DNA of 64,000 nt from assembly GCA_024663395.1 (NCBI GenBank), contig JANFAH010000027.1:802234-866233 (forward strand), in the 5' to 3' direction. The notes below the pieces were generated by a model. The model saw nothing but the letters and a program-made list of their open reading frames with translations, did no database searches and was not told where the DNA came from. A program made the translations under genes and the position numbers. Of the stretch, positions 1-11,112 are shown piece after piece; the stretch's first letter is position 1; the number at the start of each line of letters is the position of its first letter. The stretch is from Pisolithus tinctorius (lineage: Eukaryota > Basidiomycota > Agaricomycetes > Boletales > Pisolithaceae).

Positions 1-571
1 GTAGCCACTCTCTGACGTTGTATTGCAAAGCGAGCACCACTTTGTCTATAGGGTCGACCGGCTTGGAAGGAATGTCCAAATGTTGAATAGCAGCATTACG
101 CAACCCAACGAACTCCCACATCGTAGACAACTTGAGGACCGAGATCCATTGGCCGCGGTCCAAATCCGAACCCCTATTTGTCCCATGTTTTCCGGTGCAT
201 GGCATGAACGTCAACTACGGGTGTAAATTACGTGAGTGCACACACTGACCTGTACATGAGGGCTTGCAACAAACTTTCAAATTCCTTCTTAGAAATGTCT
301 TGCAGAATCACGGCGCACGTATCACTCTGTCCTTCAACTGTCTCGGATTCACCTTGGGGGAGTAGAAACATGTCCCTGAAGACAGTGGACTCGGCCTCTG
401 ACGGCTCCCTGGAAATCCGGAACAGCGAATCCTCTACCTAGTAGAAGGGCGCGTTGGAATATGAGAACAGAAGGCAGAAGCGAGACGTACGAGGAAGGTG
501 ATTGTGTGAGTATAAAATTCCGAGTGCTTTGAGTAGCTACTTGCTGTAGCTGAAACGGTGCTGTCGGACAT
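1..571 (-). CDS. BTB/POZ domain protein, 5' part (cut by window edge)
   Basis: Three exons on the minus strand: 571-491, 437-250 and 173 to the window edge. The start ATG is at 569-571; the introns are 54 and 76 nt with GT-AG ends. Exon 1 ends FYTHTITFL and exon 2 continues VEDSLFRISREPSEAE and STVFRDMFLLPQ, the usual start of a fungal BTB fold. Exon 3 reads WISVLKLSTMWEFVGLRNA followed by DKVVLALQYNVREWL, a pattern typical of mushroom BTB proteins. BTB domains mediate dimerisation and often Cullin-3 binding; the partner here is unknown. The second intron is in phase 2, as in the BTB gene at 4889-5917, so the two share ancestry though they are not close copies. The 3' end lies outside the window. 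Family assignment is firm; function is not known. Confidence 0.85.
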
Positions 572-1339
572 GAGAGAAACGACCAGGGTGTTGAACGTGC
601 GAGTCCAGCGAGGCGTACAGGCGGTATCGAGTGGTGGTCCACACGTGAACTGAACATCCTAGGATTGAGGCAGAAGACCACCACACGAGCTTACCCTTAC
701 CATGCGCCGTGCATGGCTAATCGTGTCAAGGCAAAATAGGGGCTTCGCAGGTCTCACTGACGACTGCGAAGGTCAATACAAATGTCACCAACGCTTCGAG
801 CTTCAAGATATGTTCCGCGGACTCTTTCAATTTTACTAGTCTCTAACCCAACTGAGAGACTCGCCCCGGAAGGATACAGAGATAACCTTCTGGGATGAGT
901 CAGTACTAGCAATAGGGTAAGTTCGAGGTCGCATCTGAAAATCTGACGCACCTCGGGAAGACAACTTGTTCAAAGACCCCGTCACTGAATTACGTAAGTC
1001 GGACAGTTGGATTCCTCACCGATGGACTCGATGATGACTGCGAACATTACTCCACACAAACGATGCTGAAACTTCGCTGCGTACGTACTACGCGTGTCTT
1101 ATTGGAAGTCTGATCGTTCTGAATGGCGAGTGTGCTACTTCCAGGTGCTTTTGGAGGGTTAACGTTGCTCGTCATTTGGCTCATCCCGTAGATGCTCAGG
1201 GATATCGGTACACGACGTCCAGGGACTGTTCCTCCCTGCTTGCGTATCTTAGAAGAGCGTACAGTCCCGCAGTATGCAAGTGTGTGTCGGAATGTGTTGC
1301 CTCCGCAAGCTTGCACGGGTGGCTGACAGGGACAGCACA
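572..1339. other. Intergenic, no gene recognised
   Basis: Only short overlapping open frames without recognisable motifs are seen. It separates two divergently transcribed genes and probably holds both promoters. Confidence 0.5.
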
Positions 1340-1347
1340 TATATAAA
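1340..1347 (+). promoter_or_regulatory. TATA box upstream of the membrane protein gene
   Basis: TATATAAA followed by an A run lies about 58 nt upstream of the ATG at 1405. A pyrimidine-rich stretch follows (1360-1400), as is common before fungal start codons. Confidence 0.5.
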
Positions 1348-1404
1348 AAATGTATCCTCCCCCCTGTTTTCTACCCCCCGCCCGGTTTTCTTTCTTCGCC
1401 CACC

Positions 1405-4400
1405 ATGTCTCCTACCCTGGTACCTGTCGTCAACGCTCGCTCGGCCGTCCTTTGTCATGTCAAGCGTGCAGAGGGCCACACAGATACCTCAGTCGTCGTG
1501 CTGGCAGTCATATGCGTCGTTATTCTCACCGTGACTCTTCTTTCCATCGCACGTTACTTCTGTCGGGAACGCCGCCGGAACTCGTCATCCTCCACCGATC
1601 CCAGCAGTCGATCCCCGTCTCACTGGTACTCTCCTCGATGTCTTGGGTCACTCCGGACTGGCCGTACCGCGACTTCCAGCCACCAAGACCCTTTGCCCGC
1701 GCTCCCGCCCAGAGATCCAGTTCGTCCTTGGCCTGCGACGTACCGCCCAAGGTATCCCCGTGTGCACTTCGCAGATCGTCCATATTCGCATCGATCACAT
1801 CGTTTTGGCGAGTATCGTCCGGGTAGTCTCGCTGTATATCGACTCAGCGGCCTCAATGCATACCAACCGGGAGATCATCCTCCACGCCGACCGAGTGGCT
1901 TCAATACATACGCCCCTGGTGGTCTTCCTTTGCACCGCAGGCCCCGTCCATACAATATGAAGCGTTCACGCCTCCGGACAAGCTCCCCCATCCCTGAGGC
2001 AGATCCTGTCCCGGAGAGCAGTGAGACGAACGAGGTTGACGTTCAGGTTAGTGTTCGTGTTGGCATCGTGCACTTGCACTCATCGTTCGGTTAGCTTTCC
2101 GATATACCCCAATCACACAACGCACAGAGCGTTCGTTGCACGCCGGCAGTAGTACGCAAGGTAGGTGTACGAATATCTTGTACCATATGTACTTATCCTC
2201 CGTAGACGAGTATTGGAACGTCGGAGGAGGCTCGAATAAGCCATGAAACTGTTAACGAAGTTGATGCAGCCAACGACTCGGTATGCCTCTTCTTTGTCAT
2301 AAGTGGCGCACTTAACATGCTCCGCTCCGTACAGGCTCCCGAGTGCGCCTCAGGAACTGACACGCTTCGGGCGGGAACAGATGAAGAACGCTTAGGAGAG
2401 TGTGAAGTGAGTACGTGACGACGAGACCCTACAGATCTGACGTCCTTCAGCCCAGCGAGGCCCACAAGGACGAGCATACTGGAAGTGCGGTGGTATCTCT
2501 TCATTCCACCTTTTCGGATGAGGACGATAGTGATATCGACGAATGTGGCGATGATGATTCTGGGGAATCCGCCTGTAGCGTAGAGCAAGGCCGATGTGCT
2601 GTCTCCGGGGATCCAGAGCTCGAGATATCGTTCGGTTCCCTTGCTGACTTGTACGTCCTTGATGATGAAAACGACGAGGTCGACGTCGAAGACGAAAACG
2701 AAAACGAAGATGAAGACGAAGACGAAGACGAGGACACTATCAGCAAAAGCTACGACTTCTCTCTCGAACTCGTTGGCTCGTCTCACCGCCCAGGCTCTTA
2801 CCTTGGTATTCCGGGGCCTGCGTGGTATCCTCCTGCGGTTCGATTCTCTCCTCCAGTCAAGGTTCGACTGCCGACTAGTGGTCCTGCAAGTCCGATGCGG
2901 CCACCGTGTAAACGACTCTCCTTGGATCAAAAATATGCGAACCAACCAGAGACGCAATTGCTGGTTGTCGACGAGGCTGACGTCGACGTCGATCCACTTA
3001 GAGATCCACGCTCCTCGTTAGATGAAGAATACGCGAACGACCTGGAGACGCGATTACTGATTGTGGATGAAGCTAACACCGACGTTGATCCACTTGCAGA
3101 CGCACGCCCCTTATCAGACGAAGAATGCGCGAACGACCTGGAGACGCAATCGCCGGTCGTCGACGAAGCTGACATCGACGTTGGTCCACTTGCAAATACA
3201 CGTTCCTCATCAGACGATGAACGCGCGAACGAACTGGAGACGCAATCGCCGATCATCGACGAAGCTGACATCGATGTTGGTCTACTTAGATATATACGTT
3301 CCTCATCGGACACAGAAGGGGCGAACGATCCGGAGTCGCGATCTCTGATCATCGAGGAAGTCGGTATAGATGTTGGTCCACTCACAGATACTGTCCGTGC
3401 ATCGATTTGGGGGCGGACTTGTCAAGAAACGCTTAACGCCGTCGTTGTCGTCGAAACCGAAAACGACTGTCAATTTTTACGATTTACTGCGAAACCCTCG
3501 ATGGCCGACAGTCCAGAAGACGACACGGCAAGGCATTCGGATGATGACGCTGGCGTCACATGCGACCTTCCAAACGTCGGCGCCGATAACGCGACTACGA
3601 TTACGACTCCTGTGGAAAAACAGGAGGGGGGCGAGAGCCATTACTCCGAGAGCCCGAACGAAGATGCCGACATCGAGTTAGACGTGATTCTGCGGGAACT
3701 CCGCTACGATATATCTTTTTTCCCTTCTGACGAGTGTGCCAAGGACGACGATAGTCTTGTTCACGATTTGAATACAAGCGCACCATCCCTTTCTTCGTCT
3801 CCTGCAATGTCGAGCAGCTGGGACTCGTTGGCAAGTCTGAGCCAGAGAAAGCAGGTAGACCCCGGATCTCACGCTACGGACCCTCTCTCGACATCTCCAG
3901 CACCAGTCGAGCGCGTCGAGCACGAGGAAGTTCACCCGCTGCCTGGCGCGTCGGAATACGTAACGATACTCATCCCCACTCATCGTCGGAGCCAGGCTTT
4001 GCACGTCAAGCGCGTGGAAGAACTTATCGGCTGCGAACGGCCATCCGACAACGGCTCCACGGGTGCGACCACCGAGGAACGACGCGATTCTCTACCAAAG
4101 TGGGCCCCTGTTGACGGGATGATCATCATCAAGGTATATGTTCAAGACACCGATGACACGTGGAAAGTTCGCGTTCCGGAGGACATTACTCTACAGCGAT
4201 TCACGTCGAAACTCCTTTCGAAGCTTGGATTCCACGTCGCATTTAGCGGTAGCTGTTTCGATGGCCCCGAATATTACTTCCGCACGGACGACGTCTTTCG
4301 ATGTTGGGTGGCCACACGTATCCGAAATGGTCGTAACCTCCCCATAGCTGCACACGTCGTTGGTCCCCCTCCACCTCCGAAAACGGATATGGGTACGGCG

Positions 4401-4568
4401 AACGCTGTCTCGATTCCGACGACTCTTAGCGTTCGCGGCAAGTCTGCGAGTGGTGTGCGTTCGGAGTTCTTCCCTTTCAGATATAGGGATTCTCTTGATA
4501 TCATTCTTCAACGTATTTCGAACGTTTTCCAATCGCCGATCGGGCGTTTTCATAGGTGGGATGGGTGA
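1405..4568 (+). CDS. Single-pass membrane protein with acidic repeats and a PB1-like C-terminus
   Basis: Five exons: 1405-2046, 2095-2160, 2206-2280, 2335-2406 and 2451-4568. All introns are phase 0 with GT-AG ends, giving about 990 residues. Near the N-terminus is one hydrophobic segment (SVVVLAVICVVILTVTLLSI) followed by the basic stop-transfer RYFCRERRR, so the bulk is probably cytosolic. An Arg/Pro-rich linker follows, then a run of Glu/Asp (exon 5, about 2680-2740), then five 32-residue repeats at 2922-3401. The C-terminus (about 4120-4370) reads IIIKVYVQDTDD, WKVRVPEDITLQRF and ends in GRNLPIAAH, which resembles a PB1 or ubiquitin-like scaffold domain; this last point is inference. No catalytic motif is seen. 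It may be a membrane adaptor, but no function is assigned. Confidence 0.7.
2922..3401 (+). repeat. Five tandem 96-bp coding repeats
   Basis: Five in-frame units of 32 residues lie inside the membrane protein gene. The shared pattern is A-N-x-x-E-[TS]-x-x-x-[IV]-[IV]-[DE]-E and then D-V-[DG]-x-L. The units differ at many sites, so the array is not recent, and it stays in frame throughout. Confidence 0.85.
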
Positions 4569-4888
4569 ATTTTGTCGTATCATTTGGACTATAGACCGCA
4601 TACTACTATTTCTCGTGGTTGATTCTGTACGTTGTGACGGATATCATTATTACATATCATTATACGGACTATCCACAGTTGATCTGGCAGTGCGAACACC
4701 GCAGAATTAGAGTTCCTGTGTAATGTGAAAAGAATGACGTTTACTACGAGGTCCGAGCGCGACGCCGCAAGTATTTCTCCTACCCTCACGGCGCACGCTC
4801 GGAGTCCACCCTATATGTAAAAAATATAGTGCGCGAAATTTATGTGAGCCGTCCACATGCGAAGTACAGAAGCCTTAAGATGAATTCG
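4569..4888. other. Convergent intergenic spacer
   Basis: Lies between the 3' ends of two convergent genes. It is AT-rich in part and has no gene; polyadenylation signals of both genes are expected here but none could be fixed. Confidence 0.4.
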
Positions 4889-5917
4889 TTACATGTCGAC
4901 TGAATAGAGCACATCGTCGAACAGAGGTTCCTTGATAAGACGACCCGCCAAATCCTGAGAAGTGGCTTCAATAAGTATGCGTTCATGAACGAACGCCTTC
5001 TCCGATTTGCAAAAATCAAGCATGTGTCTCCAGCAGTCTGGACAGACACGTCCGTAATCGACTTGTTGGAATTGTTGCATTGCATCAGCGTATGAGAGAG
5101 GGTTACGTCCGTCGAGCAGAGATCGACCCATGCCATTCCACCAGACCTGTCGCCAGTCATTGGTGCAGGACTTCCGGTCCTGGCAACGCTTGGAGTGGAT
5201 CATCGATGGGGGTTCACATGCCACAATGCGGCGATGAATGTCAAGTTTCTCTTTGACCATGGCGAGAGTGTTCCAGACAGGGTGGGTAAGAAGGTTGCAA
5301 TCTAAGTCGTTCAGGAGAAGCGGAATAAGCCGGCTGAATGCATATTGGAAGGTCTCCTTAATGTGATATTTCAGCGAGATGGAGATTAGCTTGGCGGGAT
5401 GTATAGCCTGGCGGCGGTTTTCGAGTTGATCGAGGGCGTAATCACGAGCAGCCTTCGACTGGTACTTCCAACTTACTTCGAGCAGCTGAAATATCGTTTC
5501 GTCCTGCATTTTTGCAGTGTCCGGACGCCACCTGAGAATAACAATATGGTTCATGACGATGTACAACGCTCGTAGGTTGAACAGACTTACTTGTTGTAGC
5601 AAACTGAGAGGAATAATTCGAACCCTTCAGCCGTGACTTCAGAGATGATGATTGGCTGCTCATCACTTTTTCCGTCAACTGGGACGAGTCCGGCATCGCT
5701 ATTGGTGCCTAACATATCCCTGAAAGTCATGGATTTGTCCGAGAGAATGCTTCCGTGGACTTTAAATAACGTATTTTCAACCTACAGGCAATATTATGCC
5801 ATTTCGATGATGAGCAGTAAGTAGAAAGGGGAGGTACATATAGCTCACCCGAAGAACATGAGTGCCGTCAGGGTAATAAAACATTGGATGGTGTTGGGGA
5901 CTCGGAGCAGCGGTCAT
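4889..5917 (-). CDS. BTB/POZ domain protein
   Basis: Three exons on the minus strand: 5917-5849, 5781-5591 and 5531-4889, 300 residues in total. The phases (0, then 2) close exactly. Exon 1 encodes PMFYYPDGTHVLR; exon 2 continues VENTLFKVHGSILSDKSMTF, the core of the BTB fold. Exon 3 has the helical back end usual in this basidiomycete family, including SKAARDYALDQLE, HPAKLISISLKYHIKETF and VKEKLDIHRRIVACEP. The last part has several cysteines (CQDRKSC, VCPDCW) that may bind a metal. The role is probably protein-protein interaction; the partner is unknown. The gene looks intact. Confidence 0.9.
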
Positions 5918-6237
5918 GTTGTTGACGTTAAGTGAGGGAGTTATTCGATGACTGCTAGGACAAGTTGCTAGAGAAATACGCAGTATGGTTTATGTTGTGA
6001 GAATGAACTCCGAAAATGTGCGCGGCACACAAAAAACGTGTAGAGGAGAAATGCGCACAGTACCTCGGGAGGGCATCGGCAAAAAACATGCATCGCTAAG
6101 CTAATACAGTTGCAGCATCGTACGTCCCGATCGCGACTTTGACGTTCATGTCGTCCAAATCTGGATACCTCCCCATTGCCCTGAATAGGAAAGAAACGGC
6201 ACAAAAATTCCGATGGTCCGTGCGCACTCTGAAATCC
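5918..6237. other. Intergenic, no gene recognised
   Basis: Short spacer between the divergent BTB gene and the U2 gene. No coding signal beyond a short unexplained minus-strand open frame. Confidence 0.4.
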
Positions 6238-6245
6238 TATATAAG
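6238..6245 (+). promoter_or_regulatory. TATA box of the U2 snRNA gene
   Basis: TATATAAG ends about 20 nt before the inferred U2 5' end at 6266, the spacing expected for a fungal snRNA promoter. Confidence 0.6.
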
Positions 6246-6265
6246 CCCGAGCTGCACATCCCTAA

Positions 6266-6450
6266 ATCCTTACCACTCTGGCCTTTTGGCTTAGATCAAG
6301 TGTAGTATCTGTTCTTTACAGCATAACCGCTGTAACGGGGGCACTGCCCCCTTTAGTTGGTTAGCAAATTTTTGCCGCCCTATGTCGCCTGTGAGCTCTG
6401 CTTGCAACTCCGGGTGACGCGATGACCTTGCTATTGCACCTTACCGGCTT
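6266..6450 (+). ncRNA. U2 spliceosomal snRNA
   Basis: The 5' part carries the universal U2 signature: GGCCTTTTGGCTTAGATCAA directly followed by GTGTAGTATCTGTTCTTT. GTGTAGTA (about 6299-6306) is the branch-site recognition element. A GC-rich hairpin (GGGGGCACTGCCCCC) matches stem IIb. AATTTTTG near 6368 is the Sm site, followed by 3' stem-loops. The 5' end was set at 6266 from the TATA spacing and the start of similarity; the 3' end is approximate. U2 pairs with the intron branch site in the nucleus, so it is needed to splice every intron in this window. Confidence 0.93.
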
Positions 6451-6996
6451 GCGTCGTCAGGGGATCTTCATTGTATCCTTGGCTTCTTTTGCTTTCTTTT
6501 TGTTGTGTTTCTACTTCTCTACCATTCGGTAGGGCATGGGGCTCAGCAAATGGAATGTAAAAGGTTATGTAGCTTTCTTCTGATTCTTTGTTTCGCGCTG
6601 CAGTATTAGATAGCAAATGCATGTTGGGCTTGGAACATGAATATGTGCATGTCAAACAATCTACGTGTTTAATTGACAATTATCCTGTCTCTATAGAAAA
6701 TTTACTACAATGGTATGTGATATTCCCTCTCAGAGCATGGTGGCTGAACAGACTGGTGCTCGCTTTTTCAGAAGTGGAGGAGCAAGTGCTGGGAAAAGGT
6801 AATTATGCTGACTGAAGCTGATAAACCATTTGGCTGAGAGCTACTCCTTGGATCACACTGTTGCCGTTTGCGACCGTGCGCGGTGATCATGATCAATGGA
6901 ATTACAAAGTGCCGCCGTCTGATGGCGTGCTATCGGCCCATGGATACCTATATGAAGATGGCTTTATCATCCAGTCGACGCTATCAAACACCCGCA
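6451..6996. other. Intergenic, no gene recognised
   Basis: Lies between U2 and the flavin-reductase-like gene. Only short open frames without motifs are present. Confidence 0.4.
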
Positions 6997-8089
6997 ATGT
7001 CCCTACCTCCCTTCAACCATGATGCCCGCACCAAGTTCACCGAAACACCTAATACTTCATGGACGTTCGGTCAGAAGATCGAAAGTACGGAGTCTGGGCG
7101 GAAATGGTTGGAAGGAGAAGAACAAGGGTGGAAGGTGATCAATACGGACGAAGATACCTCGTAAGTCCTGGAATTTCACCCTGTCATTTGACATCGGAGC
7201 GTAAAGACAACCTTTGTAGGCGACTATACCCACTTATGATCAGTGCGATTGTACCTCGACCCATAGCATTCGTCTCTTCCGTCTCTGAGAGCGGAGTGGA
7301 GAACCTCGCCACTTTCAGGTACGATCGTTAGTCCCGTAGGAGATCCATCTTGTTCAAACACTGTTCTAATACGTTATGAAAGTTGGTTCAATATGGTAAG
7401 TTCATATGTTGTACTCTCGTGTCTGTTTGACCACAACAATACACGTCGTTTAGGTAACCCATAACCCGCCGCTCGTTTCGTTCTCATGCAGTAATACTCC
7501 GCGTGTCAAAGACACGCCCACAAATGTGAGGAATGGTCTAGGCTTTACCATCAACATCATCAGCGAGCCATTCGCCGAGAACGCAAACGCAACGTCCATC
7601 GACGCTCCGCCTGAATTCGACGAATGGACTATTAGCGGGCTGACAAAAGTGCCAAGCGTGGGTGTAGCTGAGCTACGAATATATGATATGCCCCTGGTTA
7701 CCTTGTTTCTTAGATTCATGTCAAGGCCCCGCGTGTCAAGGAGAGTGCGTTCAGCATGGAATGCGAGGTAAGAGATCGTAGGGTCTGTGGTGACACTTTC
7801 CTCTCACTTCTACCAATATGTGAAGTTCTTCCAAGCGATCGATGTCACTCATCCCGTCAGCGGGGAAATCACTACAACACTGATCCTCGCACGTGTGAAG
7901 TATATCCACGTTCGCAAGGATGTCCTCAATGAACGCGGGGTTGTCGATATCACCAAGTATAAGCCGATCGCGCGTTTAGGGGATATCTCGTACGCAAGAA
8001 TCGGTGATGCCTTCAGGTTACCTAGACCAGTGTGGGAACAAGAAAAAGGGAAGATCAAGCAAGCATTAGAGAACAATGAGCAGTCGTAG
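6997..8089 (+). CDS. Flavin reductase-like, FMN-binding protein
   Basis: Six exons: 6997-7160, 7220-7318, 7383-7395, 7454-7657, 7714-7767 and 7826-8089. They total 798 nt, 265 residues, and every phase closes. The flavin-binding core is RLYPLMISAIVPRPIAFVSS, then SWFNM, then VTHNPPLVSFSC and GFTINIISEPFAENAN. These are hallmarks of the split-barrel flavin reductase-like family, which binds FMN and reduces it with NAD(P)H or acts as an oxidoreductase. Exon 3 is only 13 nt and supplies most of SWFNM; without it the frame and the core motif are lost. The C-terminal half has FQAIDVTHPVSGEITTTL and a helical tail. The gene is the intact partner of the decayed copy at 18607-19340. The substrate is not known. 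Confidence 0.88.
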
Positions 8090-9504
8090 ACAAGGGGAGA
8101 ATTCTGTATGACCACTGGTAAACCACTGTATACCACGATGTTACATACCAAAGCCCTCCGGACAGGCTCCTGGACACATTTGGAGAGAGAGTGTGTGGTG
8201 TCCATAGTTACGAAGTCTTTCAAACGAAAGCACTACAAGGAGGGAGTGTCTCTTATCGATGTAAGAGATCTGTTATCATCGATTGTGTGGCGGAATGAGA
8301 AGCTGTATGGTAGTAGAGTTTTACGAATGAAACCATTGTGGGGAGGAAAAAGACCCGGAGGATAGGTGGGACGCATAATGAAGTAGCTGTGTACGGGGAG
8401 AGCGGAACTGCATCCGGGTGTATCTCCACGTTCTAGTGAGGATTGTGGGCGCGTTCTGGGTCATTGCGACCAGTGCTAGTTGTGCCATGTTCTTTGGAAA
8501 AGTAAGTTGACAGCCATCCCTTTATTGCATCTTCTCGGTGGGTTTACGAACCCACGGATTTAATATCTTGGCCGGACGTTTCAACTGCTTCCCACGCCAC
8601 TTGGCCGGTCATACATACCATAAGAGGAATATGTGGCTGTGCCCTGTAAACGGAGGAAGTCGGGTTTCCTTTTCCTGCTGGTTCTGAAGGACAATAGTCC
8701 GTTCCCCGTGAGTCCCTCGTCAGCATTTTTAGGAATTGTTAGATCTGCTTGGGGAAGCCCAGAGGCCCAGAAAGGTGTATATTCGATGTCCCTTGGATCC
8801 TACAGCTTGTGGCCCAGTCACCTTGAGTCGACGCACAGATTCACAGTGGTCGCGGGCTGTGCTTGTACTGTGGAGTAAGCAGTATCGACGGAATCGCTGT
8901 ACTTGTTCCTTATCGATCCCTCTTTAGCAGGTGTCAAATTCCAGCCGCAGTATTCCTGTGGTCGATACGCGTCCGGTAGGATGAGGCAATCGGCGAAAAT
9001 CAAAACGCGACGGAAGCTCGAGATGGACTCGAGAAACTCGTCGCGTCTGTTTTGAGTCCTGAGGATGCATAAATCCGGTTATGTTGCTGTCATAGTCATG
9101 CTGTCCCCCTGTCTGGCAAGCACTGTGCGTGTACGGCCCTGCTACGGGCACGCCGCCACACGACCTTACGTCCATTCTTTGTCGTGCCGACGTCGTTCTG
9201 GGGCAGTTATCGATACGTCGCTCCCGCCGCCCGTGTCTCTTCTTGTATTCATTCACTGAGTGGTCAAAGCGAGGGGCATCATCCTGGCTCTGCACTGCGG
9301 GGATGCCCTTACGACGCGTCGACAGCACTGCCTGCCCAGGGACTGTATTTTACTGGGTGAGATTCCTTAGGTGCCACTCCCTCCCTTTCTACCCCTCTGT
9401 TCAACCTGACCGACGTAGACGACGGTCTCAGACCCGCTGGACGGCGGCCTCTGCCTCTACGACGAGACCTGTGGTAACACGTGAATAGATGCGTGCGCGC
9501 CACA
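8090..9504. other. Spacer, conserved in the inverted duplicate
   Basis: No complete gene. Segments 8770-9060 and 9180-9450 can be matched to 18360-18060 and 18000-17740 on the other strand: translated stretches such as PQEYC and SSWLCTAGMPL with DSTACPG recur in both. The second segment sits directly before the DUF6699-like start in both copies, so it is probably shared 5' flank or promoter. The first may be a fragment of another gene. Confidence 0.5.
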
Positions 9505-11112
9505 ATGAATCCACACGACGATGAAGTTAGATATTGGCGTGACCTCGCCATGCGGCGGGGACATGAGGGACTCGACCCCGATTACATTAACAGTGCTATC
9601 AGGGACATATACGAAAACAACTTTCGCCGCAGCGATCATGATATTCATCAAACCAGGCGATCTCGTACCCCGCATCCTCATCGTGCTTACACCCCTCACA
9701 TCCCTCGTGCTCATACCTCGCGCGGACATCGTGGCGACGAACCTCATCCCCGTGCCCAGAGTCAAACTCGTGCTCCATTCCTGAGACCAGTCCCACTCCC
9801 AGAAGAGGTGGTAACCCCTGTCATTCCCCCCAGTACCCCACGTGATCATCCGTCATCTACCTGGACAGGCTATCCCTACTCGGGAACCCAATTTCATCCG
9901 CTACCCCAACCTCCGTATCTCCACCCACCCCCGTCTTTCCAACAACAGCCACACAGCTCGCATATACCCGCGTACCATCGAGTGACAGAGTTCAACTCTG
10001 CCCGTCCTTCGCACACACACCAGCCACCTTTGAATGAAGGAATTCGGATCAATCCGGGTACGTGGGTTTAACTCTACAGCTTTTGACGCCACATATTCTT
10101 GGCAATTGTAGAACCAATGCTATCGAATTACCAAGCACCATGGCATCCGCCATTCGACCATAACACGCCAGGGACGTCGCAAGTACCGCAAGCCCCCCCT
10201 GCACCCACCTCCGGGCTATATGCGTTCCATATTCCTGCTCATTCACTACCCTACCCACGCCTATACCCCTATGTGCCAGCGGGAACGTTCCGGACCGGAA
10301 ATACCAGATATGGACAAACGCCCGGATCTGCACCTGCACCGCCCCCTGCCTCAGCGCCGGTGCAGCAACCACCTGGTCCGTACACGGCAGGCTATGTATT
10401 GGGTGGATGGCCTCTTTCTGGTCCATCTCCGTGGTTGCCTCCGTTGGCACCGGGCGTTGCACCCGGTTCAGAGAGCGTCCCCCAATGGAGTCCTGGGACA
10501 TGGCCACCTTTACCCTGGCCCACTGACGTTCCTGTCCGACTAGCCCCATGGCTCATTCCCAACCCGGTAAACCCGGGTGTTCCCCAAATAGAATGGGATG
10601 TGAGTACACATCCCACGACAGCTCGACGTGTCACCGGTGCACACATTATCCTACCCTTGGACTCGGGAGGGGGTGGGAGCACGGGCACTGGAATAGATCG
10701 CGAACCAGCGACACTACCTCCGTCCGAGAGAATAATTGTGCTATGTGACGTTGGCTGGATCAGCCAACTCTGGGGCCCGATCGTCATCGAACGACCGGGA
10801 GGAAGAGTCACGATTCGTGACCTTCTCGAACGTATATATGCGTTCTTCCAAACACACCTTACAGCTGCCGAAGTCGAACATATCTCCTCTCTAGAACCAA
10901 ACAATTATGGTTTACTAGTAGACGCTTACCAGAGGAGGACGACGCAGAGACGTTTGGGTGTGTTGAGAGATTGGGAATGGAGGGAGGGGATGCGACGGGT
11001 GGATTGTCTTGGGGATCGGAGGTGGTGGTGGGGGGTGTGGGTGACCTATAATTCAGATGAGACGTGGCATTTAAATTTGGGATTCATGAACCCTGCACAC
11101 CGGAATACATAA
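9505..11112 (+). CDS. DUF6699-like protein, copy 1
   Basis: Two exons, 9505-10057 and 10112-11112, 517 residues. The start was chosen at MNPHDDEVRYWRDLAM because the paralogue starts at the same place. The N-terminal half is Pro/His/Arg-rich and low in complexity, probably disordered. The C-terminal domain begins at PQIEWDVSTHPTTAR and includes IIVLCDVGW, WGPIVIERPGGRVTIRDLLE and YAFFQTHL. This pattern matches the mushroom-specific domain DUF6699, of unknown function. The exon boundary was set by comparison with copy 2; reading through the intron meets a stop. It is a paralogue of the gene at 16058-17680. Confidence 0.8.

Larger units (their letters stand above)
7220..11112 (+). repeat. Plus-strand arm of inverted segmental duplication
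   Basis: Gene order and direction here (flavin reductase-like, spacer, DUF6699-like) recur on the opposite strand at 19340-16058. The match covers genes and the spacer between them, so one event copied the whole block. Divergence is substantial and the other arm has internal deletions. Outer ends are approximate. Confidence 0.75.
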
